A stretch of DNA of 64,000 nt from Gemmatimonadota bacterium (GTDB lineage: Bacteria; Latescibacterota; UBA2968; GCA-2709665). Numbering within the stretch: position 1 is the stretch's first letter; each line of letters starts with the position of its first letter. Positions 52,942 through 62,600 of the stretch are shown piece after piece. Below the pieces are notes generated by a model. The model ran no database searches, had not been told where the DNA came from, and worked only from the letters and a program-made list of their open reading frames with translations. The DNA lies in the NCBI GenBank assembly GCA_028874335.1, contig JAPPJY010000078.1, forward strand, positions 1-64,000, in the 5' to 3' direction. The translations under genes and the position numbers were made by a program.

Positions 52942-55458
52942 ATGAACTCGTTCAAGCACTATTTGATTGCATCGATCACGATTGTCGTTTGTTTGAGCGA
53001 AAGTCCGGCCGAAGGATCGACTGCAAAGGACATCTCACGGGTCGATAGTACGTATAAATCCGGGCTGGCCTATCTCGAATCCGGGAAATATGAGAATGCC
53101 GAGAGGTGTTTTCGGGCGGCACTGGAGATCAACTCGAAACATGCACCTTCTTACGTCGGGCTGGGTCATGTCTATTTGAAGAGAGATGAACTGAGGCTCG
53201 CCGAAGAAGCTTTCCGAGAGGCTTTACGAAAGCGGAAAAACTACGCACCGGCCCTGAACGGACTGGGTCTCGTGTTTCGCAATACAGAGAAAATGCTGGA
53301 TTGGGCAATCAAGTATTTTCGAAGGGCCGTTCGGGCTGACCGAGGTTACGTGGAAGCGTACTACAACCTGGCCCAATCGTACCGGGAAATTGGCAATACG
53401 AGGGAACTGGACACGTACAGGAAACTGGTTAAGGTGGACCCGGATCATCACGATGTCTGGTTCCAGATTGGTCGGATCTACAAAGATGGAAGAGCGGGTC
53501 GATTTCGAAATGCGCGAAAGGCAGAGGAAGCGTTCCGCCGACAACTCCAGGTGAATCGAGCACATTTCGGGGCTCGGACCTATCTTGCACAGTTGTTGAA
53601 GGAAGACGGACGCACGGATGAAGCGTTGGGGATGCTCAAGAAAGTCGTGGATACGCCCAATGCCTATCAGCGGCGCGCGTTCCTGGAACTGGCGGAGACG
53701 CATCAGGGTGCGCGGGACCACGATCTGTTTGATGCGATACTGGATGCTTACCTGGAGGGTCTGCCACCCAGCGAGCAGGCATTATACTATGATCTAAGCC
53801 TGGTGGTTATCAGGGATGAACTGTCCCGCTTCCAGGCGACGCCAGATGAAGAGCGTAAGGCGCAGTCTGAAAATTTCTGGGCGACTCGGGATCCTGCGCC
53901 GGTGACGGCGGCCAACGAACGGTGGATAGAGCACTGCCGCCGGGTGGCATATGCACGGGAGCACTTTAGCGAGTACGAATTCCCCTGGGACGTACGTGGG
54001 GAGGTGTATGTACGTTATGGAAGGCCCGATCACATCAGTGCGTCGGAGAACATCCGATTTGAGACGGACCCAAAGGTTCTTGCAGTTAAGGACCGGCTGA
54101 TGAGCCAGGCTGGCGAAGCCTTGCCTCACCTCCTTCTGAGCCGGCGCATGGTCAGCTTCTATAGGTCGATGAGTGGATCAGTAGAGATGGGTATGGACGA
54201 CCAGGAGACGCTATCTACGATTCTTGGTTACCCGGTATACCCCGTTCGAGGCGCCTGGGAATACTGGATTTACTCGAAAGTCGATGGTGGCGTGGAAGTG
54301 ACTTTTGTACAGGAACACGGGCCAGGCCCGGGCCCCTACAAGTACGCAGAGGTGCCGCATGCGGGCTCCGCTATCTGGGTGGACGAGATCACAGGGCGAA
54401 ACCCCGGCACCACCTTGTTGACTGACGGGCTAATGGATGAAATCCCTGATGCTTGGATCGATACTTCGATAGATACTTCGATGTCGACTGACGAGCCAAC
54501 GGATGAAATCCTTCATCCTTCGATCGATACTTCGATCAAGTCAAATTTGATATGGCAGCGAATGAACCCCGGTCTGGTGATGCATCGCGCGGCGCTCAAG
54601 ACGCCGGCGATTTACGAACAGGACTTTGCCACTGCCCCCCTCAATTTCTTCTATGACGCGGCTCGATTCAAGGCAGATGACCGTTCGGTAAAACTGGAGG
54701 TGTACTATGGTATTCCGACGCGTGACCTTGACTACAAAGAAGGACCCGACGGAAGGCTGACGGCATACTTGAAGCGGGGCCTGGCGCTGCACGACGAGGA
54801 TAACAAGCCGGTGTACCGGTCGAGCGAGGATATGGAGCTGTACACGTCGGGACCGATTGATACCACCCAGATCGCATTTGTGCCGGAGATGGACCGGCTT
54901 TCTGTCGCGCCTGGCACTTATCGGCTATCCGTGCAGATTCTGGACGCGTCTTCGGATAAGTCCCAGGTCTACAACCGTGAGATGGTCCTGTCTCCATTTG
55001 GCGATGACTCCCTCAGGGTGAGTGATATTGAGATGGCGACACTGATCCGGCCCAGCCGAGGCAGCAAATTCACAAAGGGCGAGATCGAGGTGGTTCCCAA
55101 TCCGAGCCTTTTCTATTTCGCAAGACAGCCGGTGTTTGTCTACTATGAGGTTTACAACCTGAAGAAAGATGAATTCGGCAGGACAGATTACCGTGTGTCG
55201 TATGAAATACATTCACTGAATAAAGGTAATGTGGCGGTGAGGATCCTGAAGGCGCTTGGAAGGTTGATCGGCGTCAATAGGCAAGCCGAGGTTGTAACCG
55301 TTGAATATTCACATGAGGGAGACAAAGCCGACGATTATGGATACCTGGAACTGGACATGTCAGATACAGACCCCGGGCACCAGTTGTTGATTGTCAAGAT
55401 TTCTGATGAGATTGTAGGACGCCAGGCAACGTCGAAGGTATCGTTTGCTATTCGATAG
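52942..55458 (+). CDS. TPR/GWxTD-like exported protein, type B
   Basis: 838 aa from ATG 52942 (GGGGAGGG upstream). It parallels the gene at 47368: TPRs about 35-260, FWATRDPAPVTAANERWIEH, FPWDVRGEVYVRYGRPDHIS and a C-terminal beta-sandwich ending GRQATSKVSFAIR. Two differences stand out. The signal reads SITIVVC, so the lipobox small residue before Cys is a Val and lipidation is doubtful. And there is a low-complexity insertion (about 485-540) made by an in-frame 49-bp direct repeat (54422-54470 and 54488-54536) giving repeated DTS units just before LIWQRMNPG. Both suggest looser constraint on this duplicate. Confidence 0.85.
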   Translation: MNSFKHYLIASITIVVCLSESPAEGSTAKDISRVDSTYKSGLAYLESGKYENAERCFRAALEINSKHAPSYVGLGHVYLKRDELRLAEEAFREALRKRKNYAPALNGLGLVFRNTEKMLDWAIKYFRRAVRADRGYVEAYYNLAQSYREIGNTRELDTYRKLVKVDPDHHDVWFQIGRIYKDGRAGRFRNARKAEEAFRRQLQVNRAHFGARTYLAQLLKEDGRTDEALGMLKKVVDTPNAYQRRAFLELAETHQGARDHDLFDAILDAYLEGLPPSEQALYYDLSLVVIRDELSRFQATPDEERKAQSENFWATRDPAPVTAANERWIEHCRRVAYAREHFSEYEFPWDVRGEVYVRYGRPDHISASENIRFETDPKVLAVKDRLMSQAGEALPHLLLSRRMVSFYRSMSGSVEMGMDDQETLSTILGYPVYPVRGAWEYWIYSKVDGGVEVTFVQEHGPGPGPYKYAEVPHAGSAIWVDEITGRNPGTTLLTDGLMDEIPDAWIDTSIDTSMSTDEPTDEILHPSIDTSIKSNLIWQRMNPGLVMHRAALKTPAIYEQDFATAPLNFFYDAARFKADDRSVKLEVYYGIPTRDLDYKEGPDGRLTAYLKRGLALHDEDNKPVYRSSEDMELYTSGPIDTTQIAFVPEMDRLSVAPGTYRLSVQILDASSDKSQVYNREMVLSPFGDDSLRVSDIEMATLIRPSRGSKFTKGEIEVVPNPSLFYFARQPVFVYYEVYNLKKDEFGRTDYRVSYEIHSLNKGNVAVRILKALGRLIGVNRQAEVVTVEYSHEGDKADDYGYLELDMSDTDPGHQLLIVKISDEIVGRQATSKVSFAIR

Positions 55459-55548
55459 TTCTATGTTTGCGGAATATTCCCCCAACGTAACGAATCGTAA
55501 TCCTTTTGGTGCGTCATCTATTTTTTCGCGTGTTTCCAGGCTCTGATC

Positions 55549-55643
55549 TCTGTCGACCGGACAATTGCTTCGGGCATCGTGTGCGCCTGTTGCGACGGCC
55601 GACAGTATCAAAATTCCACGCCGCGGAATTCATGGAGCTTGTT
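55549..55643 (+). repeat. Duplicated leader of a type A gene, copy 2
   Basis: Matches 49936-50031: GTCGACCGGACAATTGCTTC, GGGCATCGTG, GACGGCCGACAGTATCAAAA, then a slightly drifted stretch up to GTG 55644. Confidence 0.65.
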
Positions 55644-58085
55644 GTGCCGAACCTACGAAATTTCGATAGGCTTACACGCCGCACAAGGTTGCCTTCAATG
55701 GGCTGCGTGTTCTTTTGTCTAGGAATCTGTTTGGCGCCGCCGATCGCCGCCGCTGACACTCAGCTTGCCGAAAAGCTCTATGAGACGGCGATGGAGCATG
55801 CCGGTCGGGTCTCCGTTAAAGAACGTATCAAATCCTTCCAGCGCGTATTGAGGGCGGACACGGATTTTGCACCAGCCCATTACGAAATTGCGAAGCTGTA
55901 TATGTCCCTTGATACGCCGATGGATCGCTATGATGCAATGAAGGCGGTAAATGCAGCCATTCGTCTGAATACAGAAAACGTCGCATACCGCGTTTTAAAG
56001 GCGGACATCATGTGGACGCAGGGATCCTGGCACAATGCCGTAGCCGAGTACAAAAATGTCCTGAAGTTGGATCCCGATAACGCAAAGGCCGCCTACATGA
56101 TCGGCCACCATGGCGTCAAGAGCTTTTTGAAAAATTACGATATGTCCATGACGAACATGGTGTCCGGATTCAACTGGAGAGAACATACACGGACCAGGCA
56201 TTCGTGGAGGGATTTCGGCATTGAGGAACTGGATGTCGCCGTCACGTATCTGAAAACCTGCATCGAAGCGGACCCCATGTTCAAGGATGCGTATTTCCAA
56301 CTCGGGCTTGCTTGCCTGGAGACGAGCCGTCCGGTCGAACTGATCCAGGTCGCAAACCTGCTGTTGGAGCGCGTGCCTGCCGACAAGGATGCGCTGCTCT
56401 TTTGCGGGCTTGGATACCAGAAGTTGGGCGAAGAAGCGCTGGCGCATGAGTTCTATACCCGAGCGCTGCAGAGGATGGCGCCGGATGAGCGGGCGATGAT
56501 GGAATCCGTGGACAGCATTGTGCCGGACGGTGAACGCGGAAAACTCAAAGACTTCGCGTCGAAGCCGGAGGCGGATGCAGGCGTTACTCAGCAACGGATC
56601 GAAAGCGTGGAGCGAGTTCGGTTCTGGAGACGGCAGGATCCCCTGTTTCTGACTGATTTCAATGAACGGCGCATGGAGCATTACGGCCGGGTAGCATACG
56701 CGAATCTGCGGTTCAGCCGGCCCTCGAAGGGCATTGAGGGTTGGCAGACGGATATGGGACGAGTCTATATCAAGCTGGGAAGATATCTCCACCGGCGGAT
56801 GCAGCGGCCGGAAACAGGTTCGGTCATTGCAATAGACAGGCCCAGCACGTTTGGCAGGTCCCTGCCGGGACGGAGGATACCCTGGAGACTGCAAATGCAG
56901 AAAGAGACGTGGTTCTACGAGGGATTTCGGGTCGATTTTCAGATATCCGATGGCTTCCACGGCTTCTCTCCATCACGTTTACCGGATCGGACACGTTACG
57001 TCGATCCCTATGGCCCGCGGAAGTACAGCGTGCCCTACCAGGCCGCGAGCTTCAGGGACGGGGACAGCCTTCGCGTGGAACTGGCGTATGCGCTGCCGAG
57101 ATTCAACCTGGCCGTGTCGGACTCGGACAGGAGCATTGGACTGGAGAATGGTGTCTTTCTCTTCAATGAGCAATGGGACGAGGTTTATCGGAAGCGTTCG
57201 GATCTCAAACTGCGGTGGCCCGAGATATCCCCGAGCGGATATCCAGCTGCGGACAGCCTGCGAAAAAGCCATCTTGTATTTCAGATCGCATTCGGGCTTT
57301 CCCCTGGCGCTTACAATCTGGTGGGTGAGGTGCGGGACCGGAAAAAGGGGTCAATTGGGACCTTCCGGCAGCGCCGCGAGTTCGAACCGGCGGACGTCTC
57401 GCTGTCAATGAGCGATCTGTTGCTGGCCACGCAGATCGAATCACGAACACCATTTCCGGAAGGAAGGAGCGATCTCACAATCGTAGCGAATCCGCTGCGG
57501 ACATACCATCGTTCCGAACCGGCATTCATCTACCTGGAGGCTTATAACCTGGATCGGGATGAATTCGGGCGCACGGAGTATCAAATCGCGTATCGGATAG
57601 GGCGGCCGGAGCAGAAGAAGATCGATCCGTACCTGTTCCTGGCGCAACGGTTGCCCGAGGGTGGGAGGCGATTGGAGGTCACGCGTGAAATCAGAACCGG
57701 GGAGACAGGCATGCGTCCGCCGGAGCCGGAGCGAGTGGCCGACGAAGAAGAAGAGCCTCAAGGGGATTTGCCGGTCACGACGCCGGTGGTGGTACCGGAC
57801 TATTTCGATGCGCAGAAAAGAAATGAGGTCACGTACCGGGCGAGGTTCGTGTTTCCGGAAGCGGATGAACTCGCCAGCCGGATCAGGAAAAAGGGTCGAA
57901 GCAAGGAGGGAGTGGAGACGACGATTACGGCACGCTATGAGGGCAACCGGGAGGATGACTTCACGTATCTGCAGATCGACCTGACACACGTGCCTGCCGG
58001 TGTGCACAGGTTGTCGGTGACGGTCAAAGACTTTCATAACGATGAGGTGGTTTCACGCGACGCGTTGTTTCGTGTGATCGAGTAA
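55644..58085 (+). CDS. Exported TPR/GWxTD protein, type A, with kelch partner
   Basis: 813 aa from GTG 55644 (GGAGCTT upstream; position fixed by alignment with the start at 50032). Signal region MPNLRNFDRLTRRTRLPSMG leads to FFCLGICLAPPIAAA. TPRs at about 30-305 contain stretches nearly identical in DNA to the gene at 50032 (around 56390-56530). Signature EGWQTDMGRVYIKLGRYL is intact. The C-terminal linker is PEPERVADEEEEPQG, then EVTYRARFVFPEADELASRI and FHNDEVVSRDALFRVIE. Unlike the two other A genes of this sub-array it has no type B gene; a kelch lipoprotein gene starts 10 bp after its stop. Confidence 0.85.
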   Translation: MPNLRNFDRLTRRTRLPSMGCVFFCLGICLAPPIAAADTQLAEKLYETAMEHAGRVSVKERIKSFQRVLRADTDFAPAHYEIAKLYMSLDTPMDRYDAMKAVNAAIRLNTENVAYRVLKADIMWTQGSWHNAVAEYKNVLKLDPDNAKAAYMIGHHGVKSFLKNYDMSMTNMVSGFNWREHTRTRHSWRDFGIEELDVAVTYLKTCIEADPMFKDAYFQLGLACLETSRPVELIQVANLLLERVPADKDALLFCGLGYQKLGEEALAHEFYTRALQRMAPDERAMMESVDSIVPDGERGKLKDFASKPEADAGVTQQRIESVERVRFWRRQDPLFLTDFNERRMEHYGRVAYANLRFSRPSKGIEGWQTDMGRVYIKLGRYLHRRMQRPETGSVIAIDRPSTFGRSLPGRRIPWRLQMQKETWFYEGFRVDFQISDGFHGFSPSRLPDRTRYVDPYGPRKYSVPYQAASFRDGDSLRVELAYALPRFNLAVSDSDRSIGLENGVFLFNEQWDEVYRKRSDLKLRWPEISPSGYPAADSLRKSHLVFQIAFGLSPGAYNLVGEVRDRKKGSIGTFRQRREFEPADVSLSMSDLLLATQIESRTPFPEGRSDLTIVANPLRTYHRSEPAFIYLEAYNLDRDEFGRTEYQIAYRIGRPEQKKIDPYLFLAQRLPEGGRRLEVTREIRTGETGMRPPEPERVADEEEEPQGDLPVTTPVVVPDYFDAQKRNEVTYRARFVFPEADELASRIRKKGRSKEGVETTITARYEGNREDDFTYLQIDLTHVPAGVHRLSVTVKDFHNDEVVSRDALFRVIE

Positions 58086-58095
58086 AAAAGGGCAT

Positions 58096-59187
58096 ATGAT
58101 GTCTACAGGATATCCGCTTGCGTTGGCGTTCTTCTTATGTCTCCTGGCATGTGGATCAGATTCGCCTACGTCTCCGGACCCATCCGGCGAGTCTGAGGTG
58201 TTCAAGGTCGTCGGGACGATGACGACGACGCGGTTTTTCCATACGGCAACGTTGCTGCAGGACGGGCGGGTATTGATAACCGGCGGGTTCGAGACGGACC
58301 GCCCGGGTCATTCATCCCCTGAGTTCAGACACGCTACGGCGGAGTTGTTCGATCCGGCAAAAGGGACCTCGTCGTTAACGGGAGCCATGTCGCAGGCACG
58401 CTCACAGCACAGGGCATTCCCATTGCAGGATGGCCGAGTCATCATCAAAGGGAACGATCCCTATCCCCCGGAGATTTACGACCCGCGGGCCGGAAGCTTC
58501 GCAATCCTGGCGGACGCGCCGGAATTCGGTCGAAGTGTCTCGACCACGATTCTTTCGACGGGAGACATTTTTGCGACCGATGAAGGGGGCAACGCGGGCA
58601 TGCTCGATCAGAATACCTGGGAGTTCACTTCATCTGACAGGATGATCGCCCCCAGAACGAACCATACGGCCACGCTTATGGGAGACGGCCGCGTTCTCAT
58701 TGCCGGCGGGATGAATGCGGCCGGCATGGTCAAGATATCCGAGATTTTCGATCCCACAACCCATTCCTTTGCAGAAGTTGGCGATTTGAACGACGAACGG
58801 TGGGGGCACGAGGCATTGCTTCTCCAGGACGGCAAGGTGTTGGTCATCGGCGGGCGCAGGGGCACAATCGAAGCGGACAACGTGCAGAACGTAACGACGG
58901 CCGAAATGTTCGATCCCGCAACAGGCAATTTCGCTGCGGCAGGTGACACTGGACTGCCATCCATCCAATCCGCCTTCCTGTTGCCCAGCGGAAAGGTGTT
59001 TCTTCTGTCCGGCGGAGACGTGGCGATTTACGATCCGGCCTCAGGTACCGCTGCACGTACGGGGCACAGCATCGGTCAGAATCGACTCGCATACGCCATT
59101 ACGCTACTTGAAGACGGCAGAATAATGATTTCCGGCGGGCTGAAAGATCTGGTTTCGACGGATGAAGTGCTGGTGTACAGGCCATAG
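58096..59187 (+). CDS. Kelch-repeat lipoprotein 4
   Basis: 363 aa; ATG 58096 and ATG 58099 are adjacent candidates. Signal peptide MMSTGYPLALAFFLCLLAC has a good lipobox (LLAC), giving lipidation at Cys19. Kelch-like blades: HTATLLQDGRVLITGG, FPLQDGRVIIKG, HTATLMGDGRVLIAGG, LLLQDGKVLVIGG, FLLPSGKVFLLSG and LLEDGRIMISGG, each separated by FDPATG-type turns; six or so repeats fit a closed propeller. It is the only kelch gene here coupled (10 bp) to a type A rather than type C GWxTD gene, which shows that the association is not limited to one subtype. Confidence 0.85.
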   Translation: MMSTGYPLALAFFLCLLACGSDSPTSPDPSGESEVFKVVGTMTTTRFFHTATLLQDGRVLITGGFETDRPGHSSPEFRHATAELFDPAKGTSSLTGAMSQARSQHRAFPLQDGRVIIKGNDPYPPEIYDPRAGSFAILADAPEFGRSVSTTILSTGDIFATDEGGNAGMLDQNTWEFTSSDRMIAPRTNHTATLMGDGRVLIAGGMNAAGMVKISEIFDPTTHSFAEVGDLNDERWGHEALLLQDGKVLVIGGRRGTIEADNVQNVTTAEMFDPATGNFAAAGDTGLPSIQSAFLLPSGKVFLLSGGDVAIYDPASGTAARTGHSIGQNRLAYAITLLEDGRIMISGGLKDLVSTDEVLVYRP

Positions 59188-59309
59188 GGCGCCATTTCGA
59201 CATTTCGACAAGCTCAATGCAGGCATGCTCAATGAATGCGCTTAGACCTCACATTAAGGGTTCAACGCAGAATGGGTACATGTACAATCGTGCTGCTTGC
59301 ATACGGAAT

Positions 59310-59503
59310 GGCGTTGGAATCCCCCCACCGCATCAGCCGTCGCCGGCCCTTCGACAACCCTTCGACAAGCTCAGGGCAACGTCTCAGGGGACGGCTCGGC
59401 TTCTGCGACTCCCCCTCAAGGGGGGAGTGATCGGCCCATCAAATTGGCGCGCGTTCCCTGCCACCCTTTTGTTTGCGGCTGAACATCACGAAGCCGCGCC
59501 AGG
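59310..59503. repeat. Dispersed intergenic repeat R2, copy 2
   Basis: Second copy of the element at 19652-19856, same orientation: GGCGTTGGAATCCCCCCACC, the hairpin CTCCCCCTCAAGGGGGGAG, and GGCTGAACATCACGAAGCCG. AACCCTTCGACAAGCTCAGG inside is a widespread repeat motif. The rest of the 481-bp gap before the next gene shows nothing I can assign. Confidence 0.6.
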
Positions 59504-59668
59504 AAGGCAAGATGTGGAGTCTTTCAGAATTACAGAGCGAACGATTGCAAGCCCCAAAGCGCTTGCACTGCCGGTTGAAATCGCATAACATGCTGGATCG
59601 GAACAGGGTACATTGGCGAAGGGGTCGTGTATAGAACAAGGCTTACCGGTTCGGATGAGGTTGACATC

Positions 59669-62600
59669 ATGGCACCAGTTATTGAATCCGCGCGTATGAA
59701 ACCGTGGCGTTTGGCTCTGTTCGCGGCTTTGATTATCGCGGCGTTCTGTCCTCTTGAGGATCTCGATGCGCAGGTTCGTCAGACCGCGATATCGGCCGCC
59801 AGCGGTGGGCATACCGCGTGGGCGATCGGGCTGGAGACCGGTTCCTCAGCCATTACCGAAATATGGGTCGAAACCCGTGGAAGCCAGCCTCGCCACCTCG
59901 GCACCTTCCCCGGCCCGCCGGGGCGACTGGAGTGGGCTGCGCACGGGGAACGTCTTCGCTTTCAGGAGACTGCCTTAAAGGTCCCCCTGCATACGCTTAC
60001 CATGCTCCCGAACAGGTCCTTGCCGCAGGTCGCCCCCGGGGTGTGGGAAATCTCTGTCCCGGACGGGTCGATCGCGCGTTCGAAAATAGACTTCGAGACG
60101 GAACCGGTAACGCCGTCGGTCGCGGAAGCCGGAAACCCGCCGCGCCCGACCCCTGCTGCAAAGGCGGTGCTGTGGGGCGTCGCGGCGGCATTCAACGCCT
60201 CGGCCCTGGCTTATACGACCGTGCATCGATGGGAATTCCGATCGGCGGTGAAGCGATACCGGAAAGCCTCCCGGGCGTGGGCGACCCTGACTCGGAGATT
60301 CAAAAAGCATGGGCTCTACGAAGAGCCGGTCCTGTCCTACGCAGCGGCGCTGGCCGCAACTGCCAAGCAAGCCCATGCGACGCGCGGCGCCCGCTGGGTC
60401 TGCCAGGACCATCTGACCGTAATCGGAGACGCCCTTTACGCCTATGAGCAGGCACACGAAAACCAGCGGCCGTCCGACCTGGCGGCGCTCAGGAACTGGA
60501 TAGAAACCCATACGCTGACGCCGGCGGACTCTATCGTCATGAAAACGCTGTTTCGCTCGGCGATGGACACTGATAAAAAGCGCCGGAACAGCTACACACA
60601 CGGTTACCGTCCTGAAGCCGAGGACGGCGAGGCCGTTGTCACCAGCTTCTTCCACGAGGGTTACCTGGTTGAATCCGTCCGCAGCAGCGAGGGCTATCGC
60701 ACCGTCGACCGGCGCGTGGGCAAGGCGCAGATCGACTCCCTCCTGAACCTTGGCACTGACCTCACGCCGATCGAGCCGCTCAGGGCGATCTCCACCCTGG
60801 AAATCCTTGCCGGTGTAGCCCCGGATTTCGCGCGCGGGCACAGCAGGCGCGGGTTCGCCTATCTGGAGGCGGAGAACCTGGAGCGCGCCATTAAAGCCTT
60901 TGAGCGCGCGATCGAATGCGACCACACGCTGGCCGAGGCCTACTACGGACTGGGTCTCACATTCCGCAAGTGGCCCAGGGGGAATTACGACGCCATCCGC
61001 TATTTCCAGAAAGCCCTCCAGTACGACCGGAACCACGTGGAGTCAAGGTTCAATATTGCCGATATACGTTACAAGCTGGACGAACACGACGTACGGCGGG
61101 AAGTCAAAAAAGTACTGGCAATTGACCCACGCTACGCCCCCGCCTATCTGTTGATGGGGAAATGGGTGGAGGAATTCGAGAAAGACTACGAGAAAGCAGC
61201 GCTCTACTACGCGAAATATATGGGACTGCGGCCCGGCGACCCGGAGGGGCGGAAGCGGCTGGGATCGATCTACCTGAGAACGAAGGACTACGGCCGTATC
61301 CTGGAAGTCCTGGAGGACTACGCCATACAGAATCCCGATGACGACCAGGTCCTGCCCATCCTCGCCCAGGCCTGCATGAAACTGGGGGCCTACGACAGGG
61401 CCGCCGCCTTCTTCAGAGACTTTCTCGAAGGGGCCGATGCGGCCGAGAAGGGGCACTACCACGATATCCGGCTGGTTGCGCCCAAGGAGACGCTGGCGGC
61501 CTTCGAACAGACGCCGCCGGAAGAACGATGGGACTTTGTGAAGAAGTTCTGGGCGGACCAGGACCCTGACCTGACCACGGCCGCCAACGAGCGCCTCCTG
61601 GAGCACTATCGGCGGGTGTCGTTCTCCATGCAGAATTTCTCCGAAGGCAGGCAGCCCTGGGACCAGCGCGGCGAGGTCTACATCCGCTTCGGTGAACCCG
61701 ACCACCGCTCCACCTCCAAAGAGTTGAACTTCCAGCAATCCATGGCCGTTCAGCGGGTCAAGGAACGTCTTTCCAGGACGCTCTACGGGGCTGCCCGCCC
61801 CCCGCGCCAAGGCATCGGCCTTCGCGGCGCCAGCTCAACATTCGTCGGTCCGGTCTACCCCGTGCGCAGCCTGCGCGGCAGGGGTCGCGGAGGGTCCTAC
61901 AGACCGGTCACGGCGACTTACGACGGCTCGATGGTCCCTTGGGAAACGTGGACGTACGTCGACGTGGGCAGCGGCATCGAGATTACCTTTACCGACGAGT
62001 TCAGCAACGGAAACTACAACTATGCGCCCGAACCGCTGGATGCCGGGATTCCCGCCCGCCGGCTGGCCATGTTCACCCGCTACAGCCCCCGCAATATCTA
62101 CCTCATGGCCGCCGCGGCACAGCCGAACTACTTCGTTAGGCCGAAAAACACGCTGCCGATGGAGTTCTATTTCAACTCGGCTGATTTCAGGAGTGAAACG
62201 GATTTCCGGACGGCGCTGGAAGTCTACGTGGGGATACCGCGGCACCAGGGGCACTATATGGTCGACGACGACCGGACGGAAATTATGGTCGACCGGACCG
62301 TGGCGCTGCGGAATCCGGCAACCGGAGCGGTCTACCGGAGCGAGGACAAGGTACAATTCGCGGCCAAGGGGGACGTGACCGCGGAACGGAGCGCGTTCGT
62401 GCCGGACCTCGCGCGTATGGACGTGCCCCCGGGGCGCTACAGGATGGAAGTGAAGATAAAGGATAACCTGTCCGTTCAGCACGGGCGGTATCGTCAGGAC
62501 ATTGAAATCGAGTCCTATGAACGGCACAGCCTCCAGGTGAGCGACCTGGAACTGGCCTGGCGGATATCCGACCGCAAGGACGAGGATAAATTCAACAAAG

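Noticed and set aside
54422..54536. CRISPR-like repeat
   Set aside because: Only two 49-bp units with a 17-bp gap, in frame inside a coding region, with no cas genes.
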